From: Oscillospiraceae bacterium
GTDB taxonomy: Bacteria > Bacillota_A > Clostridia > Oscillospirales > Ruminococcaceae
Reading direction: 5' to 3'
Length of the DNA stretch: 12,333 nucleotides
Assembly (NCBI GenBank): GCA_017414145.1
Contig: JAFPQL010000062.1
Location: forward strand, 1 to 12,333
A program made the translations under genes and the position numbers. The notes beneath the pieces were generated by a model that was not told the DNA's origin, did no database searches, and was given only the letters and a program-made list of their open reading frames with translations. This document shows positions 1-5,847 of this stretch, in pieces; the first letter of the stretch is position 1, and every line of letters starts with the position of its first letter.

Positions 1-134
1 ACGGTATGAAGCTGGTCTCTCGTGACAATCTTGTTTGCGCGTTGGAGAAAGCGGGCTTTCGGGAGGTGCGAACGGACCAAAAGTCCGTTATGGGCGACGC
101 GGGCCGCTGGCTCTGCGTGCGGGCAAAAAAATAA
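1..134 (+). CDS. C-terminal end of a probable class I SAM-dependent methyltransferase (partial)
   Basis: The reading frame enters from the left edge (first full codon at 3) and stops at TAA 132-134, giving about 43 residues. The segment LEKAGFREVRTDQK, followed by a short strand and WLCVRAKK at the end, matches the usual tail of UbiE-like or Methyltransf_11-type enzymes, where a helix ending in 'aGF' is followed by the last two antiparallel strands. These enzymes transfer a methyl group from S-adenosylmethionine. The SAM-binding motifs lie outside the window, so substrate and exact family cannot be named. The overlapping ORF at 22-219 in another frame shows no protein-like pattern. Identification rests on the tail motif alone. 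Confidence 0.5.
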   Translation, partial: GMKLVSRDNLVCALEKAGFREVRTDQKSVMGDAGRWLCVRAKK

Positions 135-224
135 ATATACAGTTGTTTACTGCATCTCTTCCCACCAACGGCCCCCAGTCCCTTTTCAAAGAAATGTTCT
201 TCGCTCCTTAAAATCATAAAAAGA

Positions 225-270
225 ATAGGAAACAGAGCCTGCGTTCATTACGTCAGGCTCTGTTTCCTAT
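225..270. terminator. Bidirectional intrinsic terminator with a perfect 17-bp stem
   Basis: Bases 225-241 are exactly complementary to 254-270, leaving a 12-base loop. The right arm touches the stop codon of the minus-strand flavodoxin (270-272). On the minus strand the stem is followed by a T-rich run (TCTTTTTATGATTTT), so it is a strong terminator for that gene. On the plus strand the trailing sequence is less T-rich, so termination of the upstream methyltransferase transcript is likely but weaker. Confidence 0.85.
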
Positions 271-1040
271 CATTTCACATATCCGAGTTTTTTCAGCCAA
301 TCCATGACTTCCTTTTTCGCCTCGCCGCGGTTCTTCTGTGCCGTCGCGCCCTTCATCTCCAGCGCTTCGGTCACTTTCGCCTTCGTCGTGTCGGCGATAT
401 AGCGGTCGGTGCCGGAAAGGCCGCTGCCCTCGTGGGTGCAGAACGGCGCTACGGTCTTGCCTTCGAGCTTCACCTTGTCAAAGAACGTATAGCACGGCAT
501 CGGCAGGTCACCCCACCAGATCGGGTAGCCGAGGAAAATCACATCATACCCGTCCAGCGACTCCGGCAGCGCCGCGATTTCCGGCCGCACGGACTTGTCG
601 TTCTGTTCGCGGTTTGCGCGGCAGCTGTCGTCCTGATAGCGGATATCCGCATCGGAATACGGCTCCGCCGCCTCGATGACAAGGCGGTCCGCGCCGGTCA
701 GGTCGATCAGGTAATTCGCAATTTTCTCCGTATTGCCGGTGCGCGAGAAGTACGCGACCAGTGTATCCGTCTGCTGCTCCGGCGTCTGTCCGGCGAGCAG
801 CGCCCGCTTCATCAGGCAGAGATCCACCGCATTCCAGCGACCGTCTCCGTTCAGATCATAGGACTTGTCCGCGAGATCGCTGCCGTCGGATTCCGCCAGC
901 AGAAAGTCCCGCAGCGCCCGGACATCCTGAACGGAAGCAGACGGTGTTACGGGTGCAGTCTCCGCGGACTCTGCGCCGCAGGTGAAAAAGGACAGGGATG
1001 CAAACAGCACCGCGGATGCAAAAGAAATCAGATGCTTCAT
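270..1040 (-). CDS. Secreted flavodoxin with an N-terminal dockerin-like EF-hand module
   Basis: This is a 256-residue exported protein. Residues 1-20 form a signal sequence ending near FFTC; Cys21 is a poor lipobox, so either lipoprotein or ordinary signal peptidase processing is possible. Residues 37-84 resemble a dockerin: a first helix without a calcium loop, then a proper loop DLNGDGRWNAVD (62-73) and its F-helix. Residues 92-255 are a flavodoxin domain (Flavodoxin_4 type), with the phosphate-binding loop SRTGNT (99-104) and the WWGD segment (175-178) expected near the flavin ring. Such domains bind FMN and carry electrons. The start at 1040 was chosen over the ATG at 1067 because GGAGAGG lies eight bases upstream and the signal peptide begins there. 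The gene is monocistronic, with its own promoter (1132-1160) and terminator. Partner and redox role are unknown. Confidence 0.88.
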   Translation of the reverse strand: MKHLISFASAVLFASLSFFTCGAESAETAPVTPSASVQDVRALRDFLLAESDGSDLADKSYDLNGDGRWNAVDLCLMKRALLAGQTPEQQTDTLVAYFSRTGNTEKIANYLIDLTGADRLVIEAAEPYSDADIRYQDDSCRANREQNDKSVRPEIAALPESLDGYDVIFLGYPIWWGDLPMPCYTFFDKVKLEGKTVAPFCTHEGSGLSGTDRYIADTTKAKVTEALEMKGATAQKNRGEAKKEVMDWLKKLGYVK

Positions 1041-1131
1041 ATGGATTACCTCTCCGGAAGGGATCATCGGCTTTCAGCCCGTGACCGCGGAGATCCGCGC
1101 CGCAGCAGCCACGGGAAATGTTCTTAAAGAT

Positions 1132-1160
1132 AGTATAGCACATCTCCCGCAATATTACAA
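1132..1160 (-). promoter_or_regulatory. Sigma-A promoter for the dockerin-flavodoxin gene
   Basis: Read on the minus strand, TTGTAA (1155-1160) and TATACT (1132-1137) are separated by exactly 17 bases. The expected start near 1125 gives a leader of about 85 bases. Within it, 1086-1090 and 1095-1099 can form a short 5-bp hairpin of unknown importance. Confidence 0.75.
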
Positions 1161-1207
1161 ATACCTATTTGCTATGGTTTGCGATGCTTTTTCCGCATAG
1201 CTGCCGC

Positions 1208-1738
1208 TTACCGTCTGCGCAGAAACCTCGCATCCGGCTCAAACGGCAGCCGGTATGTTCCGCCCATCCGGTTCAGCTCCCGCAATTTGATCAGAAGCAG
1301 CTGCGGATGCACCGACAGCAAGGCCGCGGCGGCGGACAGGTCGCAGCCCTCGCGGAATACCGCCTGCATCTCCGATTCCTCGATCAGAAGATGCGCGGCA
1401 AACGCATTCGCTTCGGATTCCGTCAGGCTTGCCGCAAGATCCTCTGAAAACAGTCCCAGATCGTGCAGTCCCGCAGACCCTGCCAGCGCACGGTGGAGCT
1501 GGTCATGCCCGATTTCATGCGCCATGACCATGCGGGCCGTCTCCGGCTCCAGATCCGGATTGAGGAAAATCATCCGGTGCCGCCAGCGGTAGGTATACAT
1601 CCCCAGCACCTGCACCGGCCGCGGCAGCTCGTAGATCCGGATTCCCGCCGCATCCGCAATTTCAAACGGGTCGCGGGTTCCGTACCGCCTGACCAGCCGG
1701 TTTGCCTTGTCATAAATCATCTTTGCGTCCATACGCAC
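1208..1738 (-). CDS. ImmA/IrrE family zinc metallopeptidase
   Basis: The 176-residue protein carries the zincin motif HEIGH at residues 74-78 (two His ligands and the catalytic Glu) and a downstream helix ESEANAFAAHLL (107-118) that supplies the third ligand, Glu109. This is the hallmark of the ImmA/IrrE (Peptidase_M78) family. Known members, such as ImmA of ICEBs1 and IrrE of Deinococcus, cleave XRE-type repressors, often after DNA damage. The start at 1738 has GGAGGT five bases upstream; an ATG at 1732 is an alternative with poorer spacing. Most relatives sit next to the repressor they cleave, but none is encoded here: the neighbours are a flavodoxin and a sporulation operon. The gene has its own perfect promoter (1783-1811) and a LexA-like palindrome in the leader. 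The substrate cannot be deduced from this window. Confidence 0.9.
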   Translation of the reverse strand: MRMDAKMIYDKANRLVRRYGTRDPFEIADAAGIRIYELPRPVQVLGMYTYRWRHRMIFLNPDLEPETARMVMAHEIGHDQLHRALAGSAGLHDLGLFSEDLAASLTESEANAFAAHLLIEESEMQAVFREGCDLSAAAALLSVHPQLLLIKLRELNRMGGTYRLPFEPDARFLRRR

Positions 1739-1757
1739 CTCCGTTTTTGAAATAAAA

Positions 1758-1771
1758 AGAACATAAGTTCT
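1758..1771. promoter_or_regulatory. Palindromic operator candidate resembling a Firmicutes LexA (DinR) box
   Basis: AGAAC-ATAA-GTTCT is a perfect 5-bp inverted repeat containing GAAC-N4-GTTC, the core of the Bacillus-type LexA box. It lies roughly at +5 to +18 relative to the predicted start of the ImmA-like gene, where a repressor would block transcription. The flanking bases are A/T rather than the C/G seen in the best Bacillus sites, so another dimeric repressor, for example an XRE protein, remains possible. Confidence 0.5.
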
Positions 1772-1782
1772 CGTTTGCCTAT

Positions 1783-1811
1783 ATTATAACGGATTTCCGC
1801 GGAATTGTCAA
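1783..1811 (-). promoter_or_regulatory. Perfect consensus sigma-A promoter for the ImmA-like gene
   Basis: On the minus strand, TTGACA (1806-1811) and TATAAT (1783-1788) are spaced by exactly 17 bases. Both hexamers are the full consensus. The start is expected near 1776, giving a leader of about 38 bases. A promoter this strong on a peptidase gene implies that it is normally repressed, which fits the palindrome just downstream. Confidence 0.88.
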
Positions 1812-1881
1812 GCGGAAACGGCAGACAATTTCCGGAAGGGTGCCGCGGTGTATCCGGAGATTTCGTTTTCCGCGCAGATGT

Positions 1882-1910
1882 GTATATTTTCAGACAGTCA
1901 CCGCATACTA
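1882..1910 (+). promoter_or_regulatory. Predicted sigma-G (forespore) promoter of spoVAD-spoVAE
   Basis: GTATA (1882-1886) and CATACTA (1904-1910), spaced by 17 bases, match the Bacillus sigma-G pattern (GHATR, 17-18 bases, CATNHTA). No comparable sigma-A promoter was seen on this strand here. The start near 1917 lies just upstream of the AAAGGAG ribosome binding site (1926-1932). Forespore expression is exactly what is known for spoVA genes. Confidence 0.7.
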
Positions 1911-1939
1911 ACGCCAGATCAAGACAAAGGAGCGGTATC

Positions 1940-2959
1940 ATGAACGAATGCAGCAGTCTGCTCTGCATCAGGCCGGTGTCCGTCGCGGCATGGAGCAGCA
2001 TCGCGGGAAAAAAGGAGGGCGGGGGACCGCTCGGCGCCTGCTTCGACCGGATCGAACCGGACAGTCACTTCGGGAAAAAGACATGGGAACAGGCCGAAAG
2101 TGAGCTGCAGCGCCGCACGCTGATGCTGCTGCTCCGGAAAGCCGGCATCTCCGCAGACGCGCTCTCCTGCGTCATTGCGGGCGACCTCATCAACCAGTGT
2201 ACAAGCTCGACCTTTGCCGTCCGGCCGCTGAACATCCCGTATCTCGGCATATTCTCCGCCTGCGCCACCTTTGCGGAGGGGCTGCTGCTCGGCGCCGTCC
2301 TGACCGGCAGCGGCGTGCCGCGCTGTGCCGTGCTGACCTCATCCCATTTTTCCAGCGCGGAACGGCAGTTCCGTTTCCCGCTCGCCTACGGCGGACAGCG
2401 CACCCCGAATGCGCAGTGGACCTGCACCGCATCCGGCGCGGCACTGCTGACGCCCGCGGATGAACCGCCCTATGTGCTCGGCGTCTGCCCCGGCAGGGTC
2501 TGTGATCTGGGGCTGACGGACGCCTCCAACATGGGCGCCGCAATGGCACCGGCTGCCGCGGACACCATTCTCCGGTATCTGGATGCCACGGACACCCGCC
2601 CGCAGGACTATGACGCCATTGTCACCGGCGATCTCGGCGCGGTCGGGAGCCGGCTGCTGCTGGAGCTTGCCGCGCAGAACGGCACAGACCTGTCCGCCGT
2701 TCACAGGGACTGCGGCGTGATGATCTTTGACAGCGGCGCGCAGGATACCCATGCGGGCGGCTCCGGCTGCGGCTGCTCGGCGTCTGTCGTCTGCGGATAC
2801 TTTCTGCCGCGTCTGCGGGACGGCCGGCTGAAAAACATTCTCTATGCCGCAACGGGTGCGCTGCTCTCCCCGATGCTCTGTCAGCAGGGCGAGTCGATTC
2901 CCGGCATCTGCCACCTGATTCACCTCTCCCGATATCCGCGAAAGGGGCGTTTATCATGA
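1940..2959 (+). CDS. spoVAD: Stage V sporulation protein AD
   Basis: The 339-residue protein matches SpoVAD over its full length. SpoVAD is the thiolase-fold subunit of the forespore inner-membrane channel that moves calcium-dipicolinic acid into spores and releases it at germination; in Bacillus it binds dipicolinic acid directly. Recognisable features are GDLINQC (81-87), the thiolase-like nucleophile region FSACAT (105-110, Cys108), the region around Phe137-Gly151 that follows the TSSH strand, and a Gly/Cys-rich loop near 273-279. The start at 1940 follows AAAGGAG; an earlier in-frame ATG at 1805 would add a non-SpoVAD extension that overlaps the promoters. The stop overlaps the next start (ATGA at 2956-2959), so translation is coupled to spoVAE. 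The usual upstream gene spoVAC is absent. Confidence 0.95.
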   Translation: MNECSSLLCIRPVSVAAWSSIAGKKEGGGPLGACFDRIEPDSHFGKKTWEQAESELQRRTLMLLLRKAGISADALSCVIAGDLINQCTSSTFAVRPLNIPYLGIFSACATFAEGLLLGAVLTGSGVPRCAVLTSSHFSSAERQFRFPLAYGGQRTPNAQWTCTASGAALLTPADEPPYVLGVCPGRVCDLGLTDASNMGAAMAPAAADTILRYLDATDTRPQDYDAIVTGDLGAVGSRLLLELAAQNGTDLSAVHRDCGVMIFDSGAQDTHAGGSGCGCSASVVCGYFLPRLRDGRLKNILYAATGALLSPMLCQQGESIPGICHLIHLSRYPRKGRLS

Positions 2960-3309
2960 TGATTCTGCGCGCATTTCTCGTCGGCGGGCTGCTCTGCCTG
3001 ATCGGTCAGATTCTGATTGACCGCACCAAGCTGACACCTGCCCGCATTCTGGTCGGCTATGTCGTCGCGGGCGTTGTGCTCGGCGCGGCCGGCATCTACC
3101 CGAAGCTGGTTGATTTTGCGGGTGCGGGCGCATCCGTTCCGCTCTCCGGCTTCGGCAATCTGCTCGCGGAGGGCATCCGGCGGGATGTCGCGGCGCACGG
3201 CATTCTCGGCCTGCTGACGGGCGGGCTGACCTCCGCCTCCGCCGGCATCACGGCCGCAATGCTGTTCGGTCTGCTGGCCGCCGCCTGCTTCCGCGCAAAG
3301 GATAAATAA
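2956..3309 (+). CDS. spoVAE: Stage V sporulation protein AE (membrane subunit of the SpoVA channel)
   Basis: This is a 117-residue, very hydrophobic protein of the usual SpoVAE (SpoVAEb) length, starting within the spoVAD stop codon. Membrane segments are visible at about residues 4-22, 33-52 and 80-112, the last long enough to be a helical hairpin, joined by a loop containing the family-like stretch PLSGFGNLL (62-70). In Bacillus this protein and SpoVAC form the membrane part of the dipicolinate channel, with SpoVAD attached at the surface. AAAGGGG at 2941-2947, inside the end of spoVAD, serves as ribosome binding site. It is co-transcribed with spoVAD. Assignment is based on hydrophobic pattern, length and position directly after spoVAD. 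Confidence 0.9.
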   Translation: MMILRAFLVGGLLCLIGQILIDRTKLTPARILVGYVVAGVVLGAAGIYPKLVDFAGAGASVPLSGFGNLLAEGIRRDVAAHGILGLLTGGLTSASAGITAAMLFGLLAAACFRAKDK

Positions 3310-3475
3310 GAGAAAGCGCCTCCGCGGATTGAAAACGGACGCCGGTCATGCCGCGGATTCAGGACTGTCCCGCAGGCGGGTTCCGGCAGCGCCCGTTTCC
3401 GTTCCTCGCGGCGCAGTGCCGGACCGCATAAGCTGAAAATGCCGCACTTTCACAAAAAGTTCAAAATTCGCGCCG
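3310..3475. other. GC-rich intergenic region with an inverted repeat
   Basis: No ORF with coding character was seen. TCCGCGG (3321-3327) and CCGCGGA (3351-3357) form a 7-bp inverted repeat 23 bases apart, and a smaller CCCGC/GCGGG hairpin follows near 3371-3382. Neither is followed by a T-run, so termination of the spoVA transcript here would not be of the classical intrinsic type. Confidence 0.4.
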
Positions 3476-3504
3476 TTGACAAACCGGCACAGATATGCTA
3501 TAAT
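3476..3504 (+). promoter_or_regulatory. Perfect consensus sigma-A promoter of the zinc-ribbon/ispD/ispF operon
   Basis: TTGACA (3476-3481) and TATAAT (3499-3504) are separated by 17 bases. The expected start near 3511 leaves a leader of about 47 bases with AAAGGAGG at 3541-3548. No further promoter was seen before ispD or ispF, so this one should drive all three genes. Confidence 0.9.
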
Positions 3505-3557
3505 GAAATCAGCGGCACAGCCGCGGAATCTGATGATGACAAAGGAGGATTTCTGCT

Positions 3558-4151
3558 ATGGCAATGGATTTTTTGGATAAGCTTGCGGCTTCTGTTTCGA
3601 GAACTGCGAGAGGTGCCTCGGACAGCCTCAGAACCATGACTGATAAAAACCGCATCAACAAGGATATCGCCGCGATTGAGCACGAGCTGCGCGCACGGTA
3701 TCAGGAGATCGGTGAGAAGTATTACACGGCAAATGCCGACAACCCCGATCCGGAGTATGCGGAGCTGTTCGCATCCATCCGCGAGCTGATGGACGCACTG
3801 GATGTCCGCCGCCGCGATCTGGACGCGCTGGTCGGCACCGTCACCTGCAGCGGCTGCGGCAAGCAGCTCATCAAGAATGCCCGCTTCTGTCCGTACTGCG
3901 GCATTGCCGTACCGGAGCCGCCCGCACCGCCTGCCGGAGAGACATCCGGCGTCTGCAAGAACTGCGGCGCTGTGCTGGCACCGGACGCTGTGTTCTGTGC
4001 GGCCTGCGGCAACCGTGTCTCGGATGAAATCATTCACGCGGAGCCTGTCACCCCGCCAAAGCCTCTCATCTGCCCGAACTGCGGTGAGACACTGGCACCG
4101 GATGCGATGTTCTGCGCAATCTGCGGCACCAAGGCGCCCGGCATCGACTGA
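3558..4151 (+). CDS. Triple zinc-ribbon protein of unknown role
   Basis: The 197-residue protein has a helical, charged N-terminal part (about 1-92, probably coiled-coil or helical bundle, no signal peptide) followed by three zinc ribbons. The metal-binding cysteines are C97/C100/C111/C114, C133/C136/C147/C150 and C172/C175/C186/C189. Ribbons 2 and 3 are near copies (both contain APDA followed by a CxxCG knuckle), indicating duplication. Linkers are Pro/Ala-rich. Such 'zinc-ribbon domain-containing proteins' are common in Clostridia and are thought to mediate protein or nucleic acid contacts, but no reaction is known. Being first in the operon, 14 bases before ispD, it is co-expressed with isoprenoid synthesis, possibly only by chance. 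Confidence 0.85.
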   Translation: MAMDFLDKLAASVSRTARGASDSLRTMTDKNRINKDIAAIEHELRARYQEIGEKYYTANADNPDPEYAELFASIRELMDALDVRRRDLDALVGTVTCSGCGKQLIKNARFCPYCGIAVPEPPAPPAGETSGVCKNCGAVLAPDAVFCAACGNRVSDEIIHAEPVTPPKPLICPNCGETLAPDAMFCAICGTKAPGID

Positions 4152-4165
4152 AAGGATGCCGGCAG

Positions 4166-4870
4166 ATGACCGCTGATACCGCCGTCCTGCTGGTCTGCGC
4201 AGGCAATGCGACCAGAATGGGCGGAATTCATAAAATTCTGCACCCGCTCGGAAATTCAACGGTCCTGCTTCACGGGCTCCGCACCTTTTGTCAATGCGAA
4301 AGTGTGGCGGAGCTCGTTGTCGTTTGCAGAGAGCAGGATCTTGCCGAATTTCAGAGCATTCTGCGCCGTGCGGCACTTCCGCTTCCGGTGCAGGCCGTGA
4401 CCGGCGGCAGCACCCGGCAGCAGAGCGTCATGCGGGGCTTTGCGGCCGTCCGCAGCGACTGCGAATATATTGCGGTACATGACGGTGCGCGTCCGCTGGT
4501 TCTGCCCGCCGACATTGAGCGCGTGATCGCCGATGCGCGGGAATGCGGCGCGGCCACCCTCGGCGTACCGGTCAAGGACACGGTCAAGGTCGTGCGCGGC
4601 GGCGTCATCGACGAGACACCGGACCGTGCGCTGCTCTGGCTGACGCAGACCCCGCAGGTCTTTCGCCGGACCGCTTACGCAGAGGCCGTGCGGCAGGCCG
4701 CCGCTGCCGGACAGGACTTCACCGATGACTGCCAGCTCATGGAGGCACGCGGCATCCGCGTCGCCATGACAAAGGGCGACTACTCGAATATCAAGCTCAC
4801 CACACCGGAGGATTTCGCCGTCGCGGAAGCGCTGCTTGCCGCCCGGCAGAAAGGGAGGGACGACACATGA
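4166..4870 (+). CDS. ispD: 2-C-methyl-D-erythritol 4-phosphate cytidylyltransferase
   Basis: This cytoplasmic enzyme joins CTP and 2-C-methyl-D-erythritol 4-phosphate to form CDP-methylerythritol, the third step of the MEP isoprenoid pathway. The 234-residue length is normal. Visible motifs are the nucleotide-binding loop CAGNATRMGG (11-20), GGSTRQQSV (80-88), VHDGARP (104-110, with Asp106 and Arg109 matching the catalytic region of the E. coli enzyme), PVKDT (135-139) and TQTPQVF (160-166). The loop departs from the textbook form: the usual P/N-K-Q after the Arg-Met is His-Lys-Ile here (22-24), though the key Lys23 remains. AAAGGA sits nine bases upstream of the start. The stop overlaps the ispF start. 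The sugar cytidylyltransferase TarI is related, but adjacent ispF settles the call. Confidence 0.93.
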   Translation: MTADTAVLLVCAGNATRMGGIHKILHPLGNSTVLLHGLRTFCQCESVAELVVVCREQDLAEFQSILRRAALPLPVQAVTGGSTRQQSVMRGFAAVRSDCEYIAVHDGARPLVLPADIERVIADARECGAATLGVPVKDTVKVVRGGVIDETPDRALLWLTQTPQVFRRTAYAEAVRQAAAAGQDFTDDCQLMEARGIRVAMTKGDYSNIKLTTPEDFAVAEALLAARQKGRDDT

Positions 4871-5394
4871 CCCCGTTTCGCATCGGACACGGCTATGATG
4901 TCCACCGCCTGACAGAGGGGCGCAAGCTCATCATCGGCGGCGTGGAGATTCCGCACCGGCTCGGCCTCGACGGGCATTCTGACGCGGATGTCCTCACGCA
5001 CGCCGTCATGGATGCGATGCTCGGCGCACTGGCGCTCGGCGACATCGGACAGCATTTCCCCGACACCGACCCCGAATATGCCGGCGCTGACAGCATTCTG
5101 CTGCTCCGCCATGTTCACGCCCTGATTCTGCACAAGGGCTGGCAGCTCTGCAACCTCGACGCGACCGTGCTCGCGCAGAAGCCGAAGCTCGCCCCGTACA
5201 TCCCGCAGATGCGCACCCGCATCGCCGACGCGCTCGGCTGCGGCATCGACCAGGTCAGCATCAAGGCGACCACAGAGGAAAAGCTCGGCTTTACGGGACA
5301 GGAGCTCGGCATTGCGGCACACTGTGTCGTGCTGCTGGAGCGCAGCGGAAAGGGGATCAATCTGCGCCCCGAAGGCAGGGTACTCCCGCTGTAA
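4867..5394 (+). CDS. ispF: 2-C-methyl-D-erythritol 2,4-cyclodiphosphate synthase
   Basis: This enzyme cyclises CDP-methylerythritol 2-phosphate to methylerythritol cyclodiphosphate with release of CMP, two steps after IspD. The 175-residue protein carries the complete signature: RIGHGYDVHRL (5-15) with metal ligands Asp11 and His13, GHSDADVLTHA (36-46) with the third ligand His45, ALGDIGQHFPDTDP (56-69), and KATTEEKLGFTG near the C-terminus. Family members are usually 155-160 residues and trimeric; this one carries about 16 extra C-terminal residues (after VVLLE) of unknown value. The ATG overlaps the ispD stop and GGGAGGG lies just upstream, so the two are translationally coupled. The intervening kinase gene ispE is not in the window. 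Confidence 0.97.
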   Translation: MTPFRIGHGYDVHRLTEGRKLIIGGVEIPHRLGLDGHSDADVLTHAVMDAMLGALALGDIGQHFPDTDPEYAGADSILLLRHVHALILHKGWQLCNLDATVLAQKPKLAPYIPQMRTRIADALGCGIDQVSIKATTEEKLGFTGQELGIAAHCVVLLERSGKGINLRPEGRVLPL

Positions 5395-5485
5395 TATCCC
5401 GAAAAACGGTCGCCGCAGATATTTTTTCTTCGATTTTTCCATTCTTTCAGATTATTTTAATCTTTGGGTGCTAAACTGTAATCAA

Positions 5486-5519
5486 TGAAACGAAAGCCGG
5501 TTCGCCGGACGGAGTTTCA
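5486..5519. other. Two-tier hairpin in the ispF downstream region
   Basis: TGAAAC (5486-5491) pairs with GTTTCA (5514-5519) and encloses a second stem CCGG-TTCG-CCGG (5497-5508), with 5-base internal loops on both sides. No T-run follows, so it is not an ordinary terminator. It could be part of the ispF 3' end or of an unrecognised RNA. Confidence 0.4.
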
Positions 5520-5597
5520 GGTTCGATTTCAAGCCCCCATTTTCCCAATTTCTTATTTCCCTATTCCAATCTGAATTATTATCTGTTTTTAACTTGC

Positions 5598-5622
5598 GGA
5601 CTGCCCAGTGCAGTCCATTTTT
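5598..5622 (+). terminator. Intrinsic terminator, probably ending the ispF transcript
   Basis: GGACTGC (5598-5604) pairs perfectly with GCAGTCC (5610-5616) around a 5-base loop, followed by ATTTTTC. It is on the plus strand about 200 bases after ispF and upstream of the next promoter. The long distance from ispF leaves room for a small RNA ending here. Confidence 0.65.
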
Positions 5623-5651
5623 CTGGGGCAATTTCCTATTATGCAGATAGA

Positions 5652-5695
5652 TTTATAGGGAATTCTGCGGACGGTGTCCGGTCAAACCCTATAAA
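5652..5695. repeat. Nested inverted repeat (9-bp outer stem, 5-bp inner hairpin)
   Basis: TTTATAGGG (5652-5660) is perfectly complementary to CCCTATAAA (5687-5695). Inside lies CGGAC-GGT-GTCCG (5668-5680). No ORF or promoter was recognised directly beside it. It may be a structured RNA, a protein-binding dyad or a short palindromic repeat; copies elsewhere in the genome cannot be checked here. Confidence 0.5.
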
Positions 5696-5774
5696 CATAG
5701 TGACTTTGTATGAAATGCTGAAGCAGGCGCCCGGAATCTGCCGAAAAAATGTGAGTTTGACGGGCGTTCCGCTC

Positions 5775-5803
5775 TTGCGGCAAACCGCACAATGTGGTAT
5801 AAT
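5775..5803 (+). promoter_or_regulatory. Sigma-A promoter of the Rrf2-family regulator
   Basis: TTGCGG (5775-5780) and TATAAT (5798-5803) are 17 bases apart; the -10 is perfect and the -35 is weak. A small dyad, TGCGG-CAAA-CCGCA (5776-5789), overlaps the -35. The weak -35 suggests a regulated promoter. Confidence 0.7.
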
Positions 5804-5807
5804 GATA

Positions 5808-5829
5808 GTAAACAAGGGATTCCGTTTAC
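5808..5829. promoter_or_regulatory. Candidate operator over the start site of the Rrf2 gene
   Basis: GTAAAC (5808-5813) and GTTTAC (5824-5829) form an inverted repeat with a 10-base spacer, spanning the expected start site near 5810. Rrf2 proteins commonly repress their own genes from such a position. Autoregulation is an inference; the spacing suits a winged-helix dimer. Confidence 0.45.
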
Positions 5830-5847
5830 AAAACAGAGGAGGATTTC

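Noticed and set aside
22..219. 65-residue plus-strand ORF at the left edge
   Set aside because: It overlaps the methyltransferase tail in another frame, has no ribosome binding site and reads through the noncoding spacer.
1169..1200. GCTATG/CATAGC inverted repeat as a terminator for the ImmA-like gene
   Set aside because: The stem is only 6 bp with a 19-base loop and no T-run on the minus strand; it is too weak to call.
1805..1939. N-terminal extension of spoVAD to the ATG at 1805
   Set aside because: The extension overlaps the ImmA promoter and the sigma-G promoter, has no SpoVAD similarity, and the 1940 start has a proper ribosome binding site.
3498..4376. 292-residue minus-strand ORF
   Set aside because: It is antisense to the zinc-ribbon gene and the start of ispD; its composition is dominated by Arg/Ala as expected for a shadow frame.
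5519..5545. GGTTCGA sequence resembling a tRNA or tmRNA T-loop
   Set aside because: The flanking bases cannot form the 5-bp T-stem and no acceptor or anticodon arm is present.
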